64,000 nucleotides of DNA from NCBI RefSeq assembly GCF_900101685.1, contig NZ_FMZZ01000006.1, positions 186,001 through 250,000 on the forward strand, in the 5' to 3' direction. Under the pieces are notes generated by a model. It saw only the letters and a list, made by a program, of their open reading frames with translations, ran no database searches and was not told where the DNA came from. The stretch is from Actinokineospora iranica (lineage in GTDB: Bacteria; Actinomycetota; Actinomycetes; Mycobacteriales; Pseudonocardiaceae). This document shows, in pieces, positions 17,120 through 29,071 of this stretch (positions are counted from its first letter, which is position 1; each line of letters begins with the position of its first letter). Both the position numbers and the translations under genes were made by a program.

Positions 17120-17549
17120 GGGTGGTTCCCTTCGCCGGTCGCCTCCCAGTCTTGTCGATCGGGGGTGCGAGCACCGATTGGGCGAGCACGTCGCCGATTT
17201 TGATCGTGGCCGGGAAGGCTCCCCCGGCCAGCAGCAGCAGGGTCCGCCAGTCGGCGAGGATGATCATGTCGCCGCCCGGGACGACCACCAGGAACGCCAG
17301 CAGGGTGGCCAGCCAGACGAACAGCGGGCCGCCCGCGACCACCGCCCTGCGCTTGATCCGGCCCGCGCGGACGACCAGCCACGGCAAGGTCAGCGCCGCC
17401 ACGACGATGGTGATCGGGAACGGGATGCCGCCGAGGTCCGGCAGCACCCGGCCGTCGAGGCGCAGGGGCAGGAACAGCACCTCGAACAGGGCCAGCACCG
17501 CGCTCACAACCAGCAGCCAGCCGTAGCGGGCCGCCTCGCCGATGTTCAC
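17112..17549 (-). CDS. Four-helix membrane protein linked to mshB
   Basis: A 145-residue integral membrane protein with about four transmembrane helices: AARYGWLLVVSAVLALFEVL, IPFPITIVVAALTLPWLVV, GPLFVWLATLLAFLVVV and WRTLLLLAGGAFPATIKIGD. It is of the Rv1171 type, a conserved neighbour of mshB in actinobacteria. Its start overlaps the mshB stop by 4 bp, which indicates coupled translation. The function is unknown; linkage to mycothiol biosynthesis is positional only. Confidence 0.78.
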   Translation of the reverse strand: MNIGEAARYGWLLVVSAVLALFEVLFLPLRLDGRVLPDLGGIPFPITIVVAALTLPWLVVRAGRIKRRAVVAGGPLFVWLATLLAFLVVVPGGDMIILADWRTLLLLAGGAFPATIKIGDVLAQSVLAPPIDKTGRRPAKGTTRG

Positions 17550-18427
17550 CGGTCGGCGCCCACGTGCTCGACGGGGGCCAGGCCGCCGAAGACGTCGGCG
17601 GTGGCCGCGGTGACGCTGTCAGACGTGCCGTTGGCCAGAATGTAGGACTCGTGGTCGATGACCGGGTGGGCAACGCCGTTGGACAGGGCGTAGCTGTGCA
17701 GGCCGTCTTGGCCCTGCCAGACGCTGACCTGGGTCGCGTGGGCGCGCAGGGCCCGCAGTTTGGCGGGCAGGTGGTCGGCGATGGCGACCGTGGTGGTGAT
17801 CTCCGCGTCGTCCACCACCGACAGTTCGCCGGGTTCGGGCAGCCGGAACGGCAGGTCCGCGACATCCGCGAGGGCGGCCAGGCCCTCTTCGACGGCACGT
17901 CTGGACACCACGGCGTAGTACAGGCGGGCGACCTCGGGCACACCCGCCGCCGCGGCCACGGTGATCTCGTGGGCGCGGATGTGGTCGGGGTGGCCGTAGC
18001 CGCCGTCGGGGCCGTAGGTGACCACGACCTGGGGGCGGACGTCGCGCAGGATCGCCGCCAGCGCCTCGGTCTGCTCGGCCGGGTCGCCGTTGACGAACGC
18101 GCGCGGGTGGTCGTTGGCTGGGACGCCCGCCATGCCGGAGTCGCGCCAGCGGCCCATGCCGCCGAGGTAGCGGTGGTCGGACACGCCGAGCGCGGCGCAG
18201 GCCGCGCGCAGTTCGGCGACCCGGTATCCGCCGAGCTGGTCGGCCGCGGCCGCGCCGAGCTGGGCCAGGGACTCCGGGATGATCTCCCCCTCTTCGCCGA
18301 GGGTGCAGGTGACCAGGGTGACCTGGACGCCCGCGGCGGCGTAGCGGGCGATGGTCCCGCCGGTCCACAGGCTCTCGTCGTCGGGGTGCGCGTGGACGAG
18401 CAGCAGTCGTGGTGGGGCAGTGAGCAT
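17546..18427 (-). CDS. mshB: Mycothiol deacetylase MshB
   Basis: N-acetyl-1-D-myo-inosityl-2-amino-2-deoxy-alpha-D-glucopyranoside deacetylase, which makes GlcN-Ins for mycothiol. Zinc-LmbE fold: the HAHPDDE motif (residues 12-18) and the GYGHPDHIRAHE motif (about 143-154) provide the Zn ligands and catalytic Asp. ATG 18427 gives 293 residues, the normal length. It heads an operon with the membrane protein and the unrecognised protein. Its presence is strong evidence that the organism is an actinobacterium that makes mycothiol. Confidence 0.95.
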   Translation of the reverse strand: MLTAPPRLLLVHAHPDDESLWTGGTIARYAAAGVQVTLVTCTLGEEGEIIPESLAQLGAAAADQLGGYRVAELRAACAALGVSDHRYLGGMGRWRDSGMAGVPANDHPRAFVNGDPAEQTEALAAILRDVRPQVVVTYGPDGGYGHPDHIRAHEITVAAAAGVPEVARLYYAVVSRRAVEEGLAALADVADLPFRLPEPGELSVVDDAEITTTVAIADHLPAKLRALRAHATQVSVWQGQDGLHSYALSNGVAHPVIDHESYILANGTSDSVTAATADVFGGLAPVEHVGADR

Positions 18428-18622
18428 CGGGTTCAGCCTTCGCGATTCCTCGCCTGCCGCTGCGGGCGGGCGCTGCACAGGTAGGGCAATCGCCTGCGCG
18501 CGAACGAGCGCCGCGCACCGTGGCGGGGGAGGTGTCCCCCGTTGGCAGACAGTACTACGCCCGCACGCCGCGCCACGGAAGAACACTGCGGTAAGGCAAA
18601 CAGTGCTCTGCGGCGAGACAGA

Positions 18623-19612
18623 CTATGGCAAGACAGCCCGTTCCTCGGCGAAGTGGCAAGCGGACAGGGTGGCGCCGTGCGCGCGCAGCGGCGGTTCCTC
18701 TTCCGCGCAGATGTCCTGGGCTTTCCAGCAGCGGGTGCGGAACCGGCAGCCAGAGGGCGGGGAGACCGGGCTCGGGACGTCGCCGGTGAGCACGATGCGC
18801 CGCCGCTGCCGCTCCAGGCGCGGATCGGGCACCGGGACCGCGGACAGCAGCGCCTGGGTGTAGGGGTGGCTGGGGTGGCCGTAAATGGCGTCCCGGTCGC
18901 CTATCTCGACAATCTTTCCCAGGTACATCACCGCGACCCGGTCAGAGATGTGCCGCACCACCGACAGGTCGTGCGCGACGAACAGGTAGGCCAGACCGAG
19001 CCGCTCTTGCAGTTCCTCCAACAGGTTCACCACGCCCGCCTGCACGGAGACGTCCAACGCGGACACCGGCTCGTCCAGCACGATCAGCTTCGGGTCCAGC
19101 GCCAGGGCGCGGGCGATGCCGATGCGCTGGCGCTGGCCGCCGGAGAACTCGTGCGGGTAGCGGTTGCGGTGCTCGGGGTTGAGGCCGACCAGTTCGAGCA
19201 GTTCGTCCACCCGGTGCTGGACGCCGGTGGCCCGGCCGTGGATGCGCAGCGGCTCGGCGACGACGTCGTTGACCTGCCAGCGCGGGTCGAGCGAGGCGTA
19301 GGGGTCCTGGAAGACGATCTGCATGTCGCGGCGCAGCGGGCGCAGTTGCGCGGCGGTGAGCGTGGTCAGCTCGCGGCCGGAGAACCGGACGGACCCGGAA
19401 GTGGGCTTGTGCAACTGCAGGATCGCGCGTCCGGTGGTGGTCTTGCCGCAGCCGGACTCGCCGACCAGGCCGAGTGTTTCGCCCTCGCGCAGGTCGAAAC
19501 TGACCCCGGAGACGGCTTGGACGTGCCCGACCGTGCGCGGGATGATCCCGCCGCCGCGCACGGGGAACGACTTGACCAGGGCGTCGACGCGCAGCAGCGG
19601 CTCCCCGGTCAT
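18623..19612 (-). CDS. dppF: Oligopeptide ABC importer ATPase 2
   Basis: OppF/DppF-type ATPase, 329 residues. Walker A is [15 protein letters not shown] (about 55-69), signature [15 protein letters not shown], Walker [16 protein letters not shown], and switch [10 protein letters not shown]. The C-terminal Cys-containing segment ([14 protein letters not shown]) is the oligopeptide-binding-ATPase signature with a possible Fe-S cluster. It overlaps the dppD stop by 4 bp and is last in the operon. Confidence 0.93.
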   Translation of the reverse strand: MTGEPLLRVDALVKSFPVRGGGIIPRTVGHVQAVSGVSFDLREGETLGLVGESGCGKTTTGRAILQLHKPTSGSVRFSGRELTTLTAAQLRPLRRDMQIVFQDPYASLDPRWQVNDVVAEPLRIHGRATGVQHRVDELLELVGLNPEHRNRYPHEFSGGQRQRIGIARALALDPKLIVLDEPVSALDVSVQAGVVNLLEELQERLGLAYLFVAHDLSVVRHISDRVAVMYLGKIVEIGDRDAIYGHPSHPYTQALLSAVPVPDPRLERQRRRIVLTGDVPSPVSPPSGCRFRTRCWKAQDICAEEEPPLRAHGATLSACHFAEERAVLP

Positions 19613-20793
19613 GCCCGCCCGCCTTTCTCTTCCGCAGCAATGGAATCAACCGCATTGGAATCGACCACGACGGAATCACCGGACGGGGATTCCTCGATCA
19701 CCGGCATGTCCGGGTCGGCCGTGGTGAGCGCGGCCGGGTTCTCCATCACGCCGATCTCCTCGTGCTCGAACAGCGACTGCGGGCGGCTCAGGGTCGACAG
19801 GTGCTGCCAGCGGTGGCACCGGGTGGCGTGGTCGGCCCGTTCGGTGGGCAGCAGCAGCGGCTCGGCCGTGCGGCACTCGTCCTCGGCGAGCGGGCAGCGC
19901 GGGGAGAACGCGCACCCGGTGGGCAGGTTGATCAGCGACGGCGGCGCGCCCTTGATGGGGGTGAGCCGCTTGCCGAGCGCGGCCGGGTTGGGCAGCGAGC
20001 CGAGCAGGCCGACGGTGTAGGGCATCCTCGGGTAGTCGAACAGCTCGTCGACGGGCCCGGACTCGACCACCGTGCCGCCGTACATGACCTGCACCCGGTC
20101 GACCATGCCCGCCACGACGCCGAGGTCGTGGGTGATCATGACGATGGCCGTCGCGGTCTCGTCGCGGATGCGCAGCAGCGTCTCCAGGATCTGCGCCTGC
20201 ACGGTCACGTCGAGCGCGGTGGTCGGCTCGTCGGCGATGATCACGTCCGGGTCGTTGATGATGGCCATGGCGATCACCACGCGCTGGCGCATCCCGCCGG
20301 AGAACTCGTGCGGGTACTGCTTGGCGCTGCGGTCCGGCCGCGGGATGCCGACCAGGTCCAGCGCCTCGACGGCCTTGGCCCACGCCGCCTTCTTCGACAC
20401 CGCGTGGTGGGCGCGGTAGGCCTCGGCGAGCTGCCAGCCGATCGTGTAGACCGGGTTCAGGGACGTCATCGGGTCCTGGAAGATCATCGCGACGCCGTTG
20501 TTGCGCACGCTCCGCATGTCCTTGTAGGACAAACCGACCAGCTCGCGGTCGCGGTAGCGGATGGAGCCGGTGACTTTCGCGCCTGCGGGCAGCAGGCCCA
20601 GCACCGCCATCGACGACACCGACTTGCCGGAGCCGGACTCGCCGACGATGCCCAGCACCTCGCGCGGGCGCAGGCGGTAGGAGACCCCGCGCACCGCGTG
20701 GACGTCGCCGTCGTCGGTCGGGAAGGTCACCGACAGGTCCTCGACGGCGAGCACCGAGTCGGTCATGGTCGCGTCGGTCATGGTCGCGGTCAT
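19609..20793 (-). CDS. dppD: Oligopeptide ABC importer ATPase 1
   Basis: OppD/DppD-type ATPase, 394 residues. Walker A is [18 protein letters not shown], signature [15 protein letters not shown], Walker [16 protein letters not shown]; the C-terminal [14 protein letters not shown] motif is present. A tail of about 60 acidic residues after that motif is longer than usual. ATG 20793 shares one base with the dppC stop (TGATG). It pairs with dppF to energise the permease. Confidence 0.93.
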   Translation of the reverse strand: MTATMTDATMTDSVLAVEDLSVTFPTDDGDVHAVRGVSYRLRPREVLGIVGESGSGKSVSSMAVLGLLPAGAKVTGSIRYRDRELVGLSYKDMRSVRNNGVAMIFQDPMTSLNPVYTIGWQLAEAYRAHHAVSKKAAWAKAVEALDLVGIPRPDRSAKQYPHEFSGGMRQRVVIAMAIINDPDVIIADEPTTALDVTVQAQILETLLRIRDETATAIVMITHDLGVVAGMVDRVQVMYGGTVVESGPVDELFDYPRMPYTVGLLGSLPNPAALGKRLTPIKGAPPSLINLPTGCAFSPRCPLAEDECRTAEPLLLPTERADHATRCHRWQHLSTLSRPQSLFEHEEIGVMENPAALTTADPDMPVIEESPSGDSVVVDSNAVDSIAAEEKGGRA

Positions 20794-21731
20794 CAGGCAC
20801 GCACCTTCGTCTGCCTCGGGTCGAACGCGTCGCGCAGCCCGTCGCCGATGAAGTTCACCGCGAGCGAGAGCAGCACGATCACCACGAACGGCCCCCAGAA
20901 CAGCCACGGCCTGCTGGTGATCTGCGAGTAGTTCTCGTTGATGATCAGCCCCAGCGAGGTGTCCGGCGGCTGCACGCCCAGCCCGATGAACGACAGCGCC
21001 GCCTCCGACAGCACGGCGGTGGCGACCGCGAGCGTGGTGTTGACGGTGATCGTGCCGACCATGTTCGGCACCAGGTGCCGGAAGATGATCCACCGGGTGC
21101 GCGCGCCCGCCGCGCGGGCAGCCTCGATGAACTCGCGCTGCGCCAGCGACAGCGTCTCGCCCCGGGTGATCCGGGCGGTCTGCATCCAGGCGAACGCGGC
21201 CAGGATGAACGCGACGGTGTACCAGCTCCCGTCGAACGCGCGTACCAGGATCGCGGCGACCGCGATCTGCGGGATGATGAGCATGAGGTCGGTAAACCGG
21301 CTGATAGCGCTATCCACGAATCCGCGCAGATATCCGGCGAGAGCGCCTAGAGCGACGCCGACAATGGTGGAGCCGAGCGCGACGACCAACGCGATCTGCA
21401 CCGACAGCCGGGTGCCCACGATGAGCTGGGCCAGCATGTCCTTGCCGGTCTGGTTGGTGCCCAGCGGGTGCGCCGGGCTGGGCGGCAGGTAGCCGCGGCT
21501 GGTGGTGTCGTCCACCGGGATCGTCCAGAACAGCGGCCCCAGCAGGCCGAACAGCACGATCAGGGTGAACACGGCCAGGCTCGCCACGGCGAGGCGGTGG
21601 CGGAAGAAGCGGCGCAGCACCAGGGTGCTCTGCTTGCGCGCCTTGGTGGCGTCGAACTCGCCGGTCACCACGGTTCCGGCGGCCGGGACGCCGCTGGGCT
21701 GCGAGGGGTTGGCTCTCGGGTCGCTAGGCAA
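20793..21731 (-). CDS. dppC: Oligopeptide ABC importer permease 2
   Basis: OppC/DppC permease of about 312 residues with six predicted membrane helices. The N-terminal helix is LAVASLAVFTLIVLFGLLGP; the EAA loop appears as FIEAARAAGARTRWIIFRHL. The chosen start is TTG 21731, which overlaps the dppB stop by 8 bp; a GTG some 20 residues further in is an alternative. Its position between dppB and dppD is the standard order. Confidence 0.9.
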   Translation of the reverse strand: MPSDPRANPSQPSGVPAAGTVVTGEFDATKARKQSTLVLRRFFRHRLAVASLAVFTLIVLFGLLGPLFWTIPVDDTTSRGYLPPSPAHPLGTNQTGKDMLAQLIVGTRLSVQIALVVALGSTIVGVALGALAGYLRGFVDSAISRFTDLMLIIPQIAVAAILVRAFDGSWYTVAFILAAFAWMQTARITRGETLSLAQREFIEAARAAGARTRWIIFRHLVPNMVGTITVNTTLAVATAVLSEAALSFIGLGVQPPDTSLGLIINENYSQITSRPWLFWGPFVVIVLLSLAVNFIGDGLRDAFDPRQTKVRA

Positions 21732-22722
21732 GGCGGATCCTCGGGTCGAGGATGCCGTACATGAGGTCGGCAACCAGGTTGAACACGACGACCAGCGCGG
21801 CGGTGACCATCAGCCAACCCATCAGCATGTTGGGGTCGAACGTCCGGACGGACTGCACCAGCAAGTTGCCCATCCCCTTCCAGCCGAACACGGTCTCGGT
21901 GATGATCGCCCCGGAGAACAGCACGGCCGCGTTGAGCGAGAACAGCGTGGTCACCGGGATCATCGCGTTGCGGAACGCGTGCCGGAAGATCACCCGGCGC
22001 TGCGAGATGCCCTTCGCGCGGGCCGTGCGCACGTAGTCGGAGTTCAGCGTCTCCAGCATCGACGCGCGCTGGAAGCGGCTGTAGGCGGCGAAGCTGATCA
22101 GCGTCAGGGTCAGCGTCGGCAGCAGGTACGTGCCGGTGTAGGAGAACAGCCAGTCGCCGAAGCCGCCGCTGAACCCGCCCTCAGCCGGGCTGACGGTGGT
22201 CAGCCACCGGTCCATGCCCAGGCTTTCCAGCAGGTTGTTGAACTGGATGCCGTAGGTCTTGAGGATGACCGCGACGCACACCACGGGCATCGAGAACATC
22301 AGGAACGCGCTGGACGTGGCGATGTAGTCGAAAATCGAGTACTGCTTCACGGCGGCGAGCACGCCGACCGCGACGCCGAAGACGATGGCCAGCACCTCCG
22401 CGCCGATCACCAGCCGGGCGGTGACCCACAGGCCGCGCATGACCGAGTCGAAGATGTCGACCTTGGCCTGCCCGAGCGCGATGCTCTGCCCCCAGTCGCC
22501 CCGCAGGAAGTTCACCAGCCACGTCCAGTAGCGCACGATGATCGGCTGGTCGAGCCCGAGGCTGACCTCCAGGGCGCGGACCTGGGCCTCGGTGACGCCC
22601 GGCTTCGCCCGCAACTCGGCCACCGGGTTCCCGGCCCCGGCGACCATGAAGAAGCACAGGAAGCTGCCGACCAGCAGGATCGGGACGGAGATCAGCAGCC
22701 GTCTGGTGATGAAGCGAATCAC
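21724..22722 (-). CDS. dppB: Oligopeptide ABC importer permease 1
   Basis: OppB/DppB permease, 332 residues from GTG 22722, which has AGGAGG 6-7 bp upstream. Membrane helices begin with LLISVPILLVGSFLCFFMVA; the EAA loop is YVRTARAKGISQRRVIFRHA. The periplasmic loop after the first helix carries the family's DQPIIVRYWTWL segment. It is separated from dppA by 120 bp containing a strong hairpin, so it is probably transcribed at a lower level than dppA. Confidence 0.92.
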   Translation of the reverse strand: MIRFITRRLLISVPILLVGSFLCFFMVAGAGNPVAELRAKPGVTEAQVRALEVSLGLDQPIIVRYWTWLVNFLRGDWGQSIALGQAKVDIFDSVMRGLWVTARLVIGAEVLAIVFGVAVGVLAAVKQYSIFDYIATSSAFLMFSMPVVCVAVILKTYGIQFNNLLESLGMDRWLTTVSPAEGGFSGGFGDWLFSYTGTYLLPTLTLTLISFAAYSRFQRASMLETLNSDYVRTARAKGISQRRVIFRHAFRNAMIPVTTLFSLNAAVLFSGAIITETVFGWKGMGNLLVQSVRTFDPNMLMGWLMVTAALVVVFNLVADLMYGILDPRIRLA

Positions 22723-22759
22723 GTCAGACCTCCTCGGATGGGGCACGCTCCGCCCGGAA

Positions 22760-22790
22760 GGCGGGACCGGACTTGTGGTCCGGCCCCGCC
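22760..22790 (-). terminator. Intra-operon hairpin between dppA and dppB
   Basis: A 13-bp stem with one mismatch (GGCGGGACCGGAC against GTCCGGCCCCGCC) and a 5-nt loop. There is no T tract. Placed after the binding-protein gene, it likely stabilises the dppA transcript or partly terminates it, giving excess binding protein over permease. Confidence 0.6.
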
Positions 22791-22842
22791 TGTCTCGTCC
22801 GGAACGACTCGCCGACCACTACCGTCGGCTAAGAGGCGCGGG

Positions 22843-24639
22843 TTAAGAGGTCTTGACCCACTCGTTGGCGTTCCAGAGCGCGCCGTTGTAGGACTGGAAG
22901 TAAACCTTGTCGATGCTCTTGAACGCCCACATGTTCGGGAGCTGGAACAGCGGCAGCGAGTAGTTGTCGGCGGCGAGGAGCTTGTCGGCTTCCTGGTAAG
23001 CCGCCCGGCTCTTGGCCTCGTCGAGGTTGCTCACCCCGTCGTTGAACGCCGCGTCCACCTTGGGGTTGCTGTAGGCCGACCAGTTCTGCCCGCCGCCGGT
23101 CTCGTAGATCGACTTCTGCTGGGACTTGAACGGCGCGGCCGACCAGGCGAACAGCGCGATGTCGTAGTCGCCCTTGCTGACCCGGGTGTCGAGGAAGTTC
23201 GAGTCGGTGTCGTCCACGATCTCGAAGCCAGCCGCCTTGCACTGGGACTGGATCAGCTCGACGGTCTGCTTGCGGCGCGGGATCGCGGTATGGCTGATCT
23301 TGAGGGTGACCTTCTCGCCGTTCTTGGCCGCGAAGCCGTCGCCGCCGAAGGTGAAGCCCGCGCTTTCCAGGGTCTTCTTGGCCTCGGCCGCGTCGCCCTT
23401 GTACTGCGCGTAGTTGTCGGTGTAGCCCTCTTCACCCTGGAAGAAGGTCAGCGAGCCGAGCGGCTTCGCGTTCTCCAGCACCGGCCGGATCAGCTTGTCG
23501 GTCAACTCTTCGCGGTTGACGCACTGCATGAACGCCCTGCGCACGGCGGCGTCGGCGAGCCACTTGTTCTTGTAGTTCAGGTCCAGGTGCTCGAAGGACA
23601 GGCCGTTGGCCGCGCCGAAGACCACCTTCTGGCCGGACAGCCCGCGCAGCCGCTCGGCGGCGTTGACGTCGGGCTGGGCCATGGAGTTGACGTGGACGTC
23701 GCCGTTCTCCAGGGCCTGGGCCTGGGCGACCTGGTCGGAGATGCCGCGCAGCACGATCTTCGCCGGGCCGCCGGGCTTGCCCGCCCACTTGGGGTTGCGC
23801 TCCAGGGTGACCGAGCTGTCCTGCTCGAACGCGGTGATGACGTACTGGGCGGACGAGGGCATCAGGGCGGCGTCGAAGCCGTTCCACTTCGTCTTCCAGA
23901 ACTCGGCGGCCTTGGCCAGCGCGGCCTGGTCGCCGCCGGTCGGGGTCAGCGTGGTGACGTCCGCGACACCGGTCGCCTTCTCCAGGACGTGCGCGGGCAG
24001 GATGTCGTTCCGCACACCGAACAGGCCCTTGTAGTCCGGGTAGGTGGTGCTGAAGGTGGTGACGACCTCGGTCGGGGTCTTGCACTCGACCTTGTCGACC
24101 AGCTCATAGCCGGTGGTGCCCGCGGCGAGGAACAGGTCCTTGCCGTCCGCGCCCTTCGCCTTGCCCGCCTGGCTGAGCCAGGTCAGGTAGAAGTCGTCGC
24201 AGTCCCACGCCTCGCCGTCGGACCAGACGACACCGGGCTTGATCTTCCAGGAGACCGTCTGCGGCGACTCGCTGGTCACCTCGACGCCTTCCATGACGTC
24301 CTTGTTGAGCAAGACCTTGTTGTTGCCGTCCAGCTTGTACGCGCCGGACAGCACCATGGTCAGCGCGAAGGCGTTGTAGGAGTTGTTGGCGTCCGAGGTC
24401 TGGTTGTTGTACGCCGTGTACGGGTTGTCGGTCGACACGATGAACGTGTCGCTGGATTGCGGCACCTCGGGCGAGGTGTACTCGTCGCCCGACTGGCCCT
24501 TCGAGACCGCCATCGCCGCGACGTCGCCCGTGGGCTCGGTGGCGCCGCCGCCGTCCCCCGTCGTACCGCCGCAAGCGCTCAGTAAGAGCGAGGTACCCAC
24601 GACCGCCGCGATAGGCAGCGAGCTTCGCTTAGTCGACAC
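22843..24639 (-). CDS. dppA: Oligopeptide-binding lipoprotein
   Basis: Family 5 extracellular solute-binding protein, 598 residues. Signal peptide with lipobox LLSAC puts the lipidated Cys at position 23. The body has the family 5 features (SYNAFALTMVLSGAYKLDG, WKIKPGVVWSDGEAWDCDDF, LLAADNYSLPLFQLPNMW). GTG 24639 is chosen because AGGAGGG lies 5 bp upstream. It is first in dppABCDF and defines a complete importer; peptide or oligosaccharide preference cannot be read. Confidence 0.93.
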   Translation of the reverse strand: MSTKRSSLPIAAVVGTSLLLSACGGTTGDGGGATEPTGDVAAMAVSKGQSGDEYTSPEVPQSSDTFIVSTDNPYTAYNNQTSDANNSYNAFALTMVLSGAYKLDGNNKVLLNKDVMEGVEVTSESPQTVSWKIKPGVVWSDGEAWDCDDFYLTWLSQAGKAKGADGKDLFLAAGTTGYELVDKVECKTPTEVVTTFSTTYPDYKGLFGVRNDILPAHVLEKATGVADVTTLTPTGGDQAALAKAAEFWKTKWNGFDAALMPSSAQYVITAFEQDSSVTLERNPKWAGKPGGPAKIVLRGISDQVAQAQALENGDVHVNSMAQPDVNAAERLRGLSGQKVVFGAANGLSFEHLDLNYKNKWLADAAVRRAFMQCVNREELTDKLIRPVLENAKPLGSLTFFQGEEGYTDNYAQYKGDAAEAKKTLESAGFTFGGDGFAAKNGEKVTLKISHTAIPRRKQTVELIQSQCKAAGFEIVDDTDSNFLDTRVSKGDYDIALFAWSAAPFKSQQKSIYETGGGQNWSAYSNPKVDAAFNDGVSNLDEAKSRAAYQEADKLLAADNYSLPLFQLPNMWAFKSIDKVYFQSYNGALWNANEWVKTS

Positions 24640-24824
24640 GTGCCCTCCTAGCACAGGGCCCAACACGGCCGGTCCGACCGATCGGAGCCCAACCCATCAC
24701 GCCCCCAACGACCGTTGGGCGGCGCACTAGAGGGGGACGCTAGGAACAGAGCGTGGTCCCGGTCACCGGTCATCGGTCGATCGTGACCAAAGGGTGACTC
24801 CCGGTGCGGACACGAAACGCGACT

Positions 24825-24844
24825 GTTACCAGACAGTAGGTAAC
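24825..24844. promoter_or_regulatory. Inverted repeat downstream of the lpqW-like gene
   Basis: GTTACC-N8-GGTAAC lies about 30 bp past the lpqW-like stop and about 190 bp before dppA. It may be an operator for dppA or part of the terminator; six-base arms are too short to decide. The rest of 24640-24874 holds only short GACCG-type repeats. Confidence 0.35.
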
Positions 24845-24874
24845 GAAAACCGGCGCTGCTCTGGGTGGGCTAGC

Positions 24875-26539
24875 TCACTGGATCGTCCGCCGCCACAGCG
24901 GGGCCGTCGCGAACGGGCCGACGAACGGCGGCCCCACGGTCACCCCGGTCATCTCGCGTCGGACGACGAGCGTGTCAGCTTCCTGATACAGCGGGATCGC
25001 CACCGCCAGGTCCCACAGGGCGGGCTCCAGTTGGGTCAGCGCGTCCGGCAGCGCCATGGCCCCGGTCAGCGTCGCGTCGATGGTCTGCTGGACGGTCGGG
25101 TCGCAGAAGCCCGCCGGGTTGGCCGGGGTCGCGGGCTCGGTCCGCGCGCAGCCGAACCGGGTGGCGAGCACCGTGGCCGGGTCGCCTGCGGCGGGCTGCG
25201 GGACCACGGCGAGGTCGACCTGGGTCGCCGGGGCGGTCGCGCGGGGGGCGAGCAGGTCGGTGAACAGCCCCTCCCCGGACGGGGTGACCAGCCGCGACCG
25301 CACGCCACCGGCGGAAAGCTGACGCTGCACCTCCCGCGCCATCGCCACATACTCCGGCTGTTCCTCCGGGGCGCCGATGACCAGGTTGAGCGGGGCGTCG
25401 CCGAGCGCCCAACTGCCGTTGACCCTGGTGTAGCCCGCCTCCGTGAACAGGCTCTCCGCCAACGCCGGGTCTGGCCCGGCGGGCGCGGTCGCGGTGTACC
25501 CGGGCGCGCTGGGGGCGAGCACCTGGGCGTTGGCGGGCAGCGTGCCCGCCTGCCCCCCGTCCGTGCCCGCCCGCACCACGGCGGCCCGGTCGACCAGCGC
25601 GGCGACGGCGGCGCGGACCCGCTGGTCGCTCATGGCCGAGGTGACCGGCCGGAGCAGGACCGTCGCGACGGTCGGCCGCGGCACGGTCTGCGTGGTCGCC
25701 GCGGGCCGCAGACTCGCGAAAGCGGCGCTGCCCTCGGCGTCGAGCGTGGTCAGCGCGATCTGGTTGTGCCCAGCGCGCAGGGCGCCCGCGATGCCGTTGA
25801 CATCGCCGCGGCGCAAGATGATCCGGTCCAGCGGCACCGGCTCTTCCCAGTAGCGGTCGTTGCGCTCCAACACGACCTCGCCGCGGTCGCGGTCAAGCCC
25901 CTTCATCGCGAACGGGCCGCCGCTGACCGGGAAACCGTCACGCAGCACGTTCGCCCAGCCGCCAGGAATGTCCTTGAGCAGGTGGGCGGGCAGCAGACCG
26001 GTGAACAGGCTCCGCCACCCCGGGTAGGGCTTGGCGAAGGTCACCTCGACAACCCGGCCCGCCTCCCGCGCGGAGATGTTCTCGATGAGCGCGTAACCCG
26101 CGCCGTCGACCACACCCGGCTCTTCGCGAAGCTGCTCCCACAGGTAGACGAAGTCCTCCGCGGCGATGGGGGCGCTGTCCGACCAGGAGGCTTCCGGGCG
26201 CAGCCGGTAGGTCACCGTGTACGGCTCGGCCTTGGTGACCTCGGCGGAGACCATGAGCGTGCGGTCCAGGGTGGGCGTCCCGTCGGCGGCCGGGCGGAAC
26301 ACCGAGGGGAGCAGGACGCTGGCGAGCGCGGTGGTGATCGTGGACTGGTCGGACAGCTTGTGCGGGTTGTAACCACCGCGGAGACTGTCGACGCCGACGA
26401 CGGCTTCGCCGGGGTTGGGCTGGCGGGTGGGCGCGGTGCGGGCCACCTCGGTCGTGACCAGCGGCGGCGGGGGCGCGTTGGTGCAGCCTGCTAAGCAGGC
26501 CGCGGCGGCGGCCAGGGCGGCCCAGGTCCTCATCCGCAC
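24875..26539 (-). CDS. lpqW: LpqW-like family 5 binding lipoprotein
   Basis: A 554-residue secreted lipoprotein of the family 5 solute-binding fold. The lipobox LAGC puts the lipidated Cys at position 19. Family markers include YTVTYRLRPEASWSDSAP, AAEDFVYLWEQLR and PLDRIILRRGDVNG. It is adjacent to typA in the same orientation, as LpqW (Rv1166) is in mycobacteria, where it influences lipoarabinomannan/PIM synthesis rather than transport. Whether it serves that role here or feeds the neighbouring dpp importer cannot be told; it has its own promoter region. Confidence 0.82.
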   Translation of the reverse strand: MRMRTWAALAAAAACLAGCTNAPPPPLVTTEVARTAPTRQPNPGEAVVGVDSLRGGYNPHKLSDQSTITTALASVLLPSVFRPAADGTPTLDRTLMVSAEVTKAEPYTVTYRLRPEASWSDSAPIAAEDFVYLWEQLREEPGVVDGAGYALIENISAREAGRVVEVTFAKPYPGWRSLFTGLLPAHLLKDIPGGWANVLRDGFPVSGGPFAMKGLDRDRGEVVLERNDRYWEEPVPLDRIILRRGDVNGIAGALRAGHNQIALTTLDAEGSAAFASLRPAATTQTVPRPTVATVLLRPVTSAMSDQRVRAAVAALVDRAAVVRAGTDGGQAGTLPANAQVLAPSAPGYTATAPAGPDPALAESLFTEAGYTRVNGSWALGDAPLNLVIGAPEEQPEYVAMAREVQRQLSAGGVRSRLVTPSGEGLFTDLLAPRATAPATQVDLAVVPQPAAGDPATVLATRFGCARTEPATPANPAGFCDPTVQQTIDATLTGAMALPDALTQLEPALWDLAVAIPLYQEADTLVVRREMTGVTVGPPFVGPFATAPLWRRTIQ

Positions 26540-26650
26540 GTCAGTCCTCCTCCCCCAGGTCCGACCATGCTTTCAGATTCGGGTGCGGGGGTTGCAGGTG
26601 GCCTTTTGCTTGCTGCTGGTTGCCTGCGGCTTGCGGGGTCTGCTCGCAGG

Positions 26651-26705
26651 GCCGGGTTTCGTTGACAGGAGGGCGGGATTGCCACTCCACCCGTCGAGCA
26701 CTTGG
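26651..26705. repeat. Dispersed intergenic repeat, locus C
   Basis: On the minus strand it reads CCAAGTGCTCGACGGGTGG, AGTGGCAATCCCGCC, then the CTCCTGTCAACGAAACCCGG block shared with locus B. It is therefore a composite that joins the modules seen at loci B and D. The region 26540-26899 holds no gene I can support; 26750-26870 is C/A-rich on the plus strand. Confidence 0.65.
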
Positions 26706-26899
26706 CGAGCTTGGTGAGGCCAGGCAGGTGGGTAGGCGCGCAGGCCGCACCATGCCCGCGAAAGACCTCTATCCGCCGCCCCACAGCCCCCACAACAAAC
26801 CCCACCCACCCTGGGGGCCTGCCCTGCTCCAGTCTACCGGGGCAGGCCGACAATCCAGGTGGGAACGATCTTGCCTGTGGACAACTCGCGGCTGGATAA

Positions 26900-26930
26900 C
26901 TCGCGGCGCAGGGGGTGCCTGCGCCGCGAG
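26900..26930 (-). terminator. typA terminator hairpin
   Basis: A perfect 13-bp stem, CTCGCGGCGCAGG / CCTGCGCCGCGAG, with a 5-nt loop, begins 8 bp past the typA stop codon. No T tract follows. Confidence 0.75.
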
Positions 26931-26937
26931 TCGGGAG

Positions 26938-28857
<1,920 letters not shown>

Positions 28858-29018
28858 GCGCGTGCTCCTGGTTCCTTCTCAGACGTTGAGGGCAGCCCAC
28901 AGATCCGGTCAACAGCGGGTCGACGCTGAAGGGGGCGCCCGGCGCAGCAAACAAGCTGCTACTGGCTACAACAGGATACCTCCCGGCCCGGTGTGACCAG
29001 CACCACCCGGCGATCAAG

Positions 29019-29037
29019 GAAGGTTAACCTACCCTAA
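29019..29037 (+). promoter_or_regulatory. Iron-box candidate (DtxR/IdeR type)
   Basis: Read on the minus strand the 19-mer is TTAGGGTAGGTTAACCTTC, which matches the DtxR/IdeR consensus TTAGGTTAGSCTAACCTAA at about 15 of 19 positions. Its 3' part overlaps a possible -10 element (TACCCT, 29030-29035). It lies 34 bp before the small Cys-rich gene, so iron-dependent repression of that gene is predicted. Confidence 0.55.
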
Positions 29038-29071
29038 GGCGAACGGTTCACCGACGAACGGAGCAGCGGGA

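Noticed and set aside
21502-24585. A 1,027-codon plus-strand open frame
   Set aside because: It is antisense to dppA and dppB, has an implausible composition rich in Arg, Gly, Gln and His, and no motif; it is a GC-rich shadow frame.
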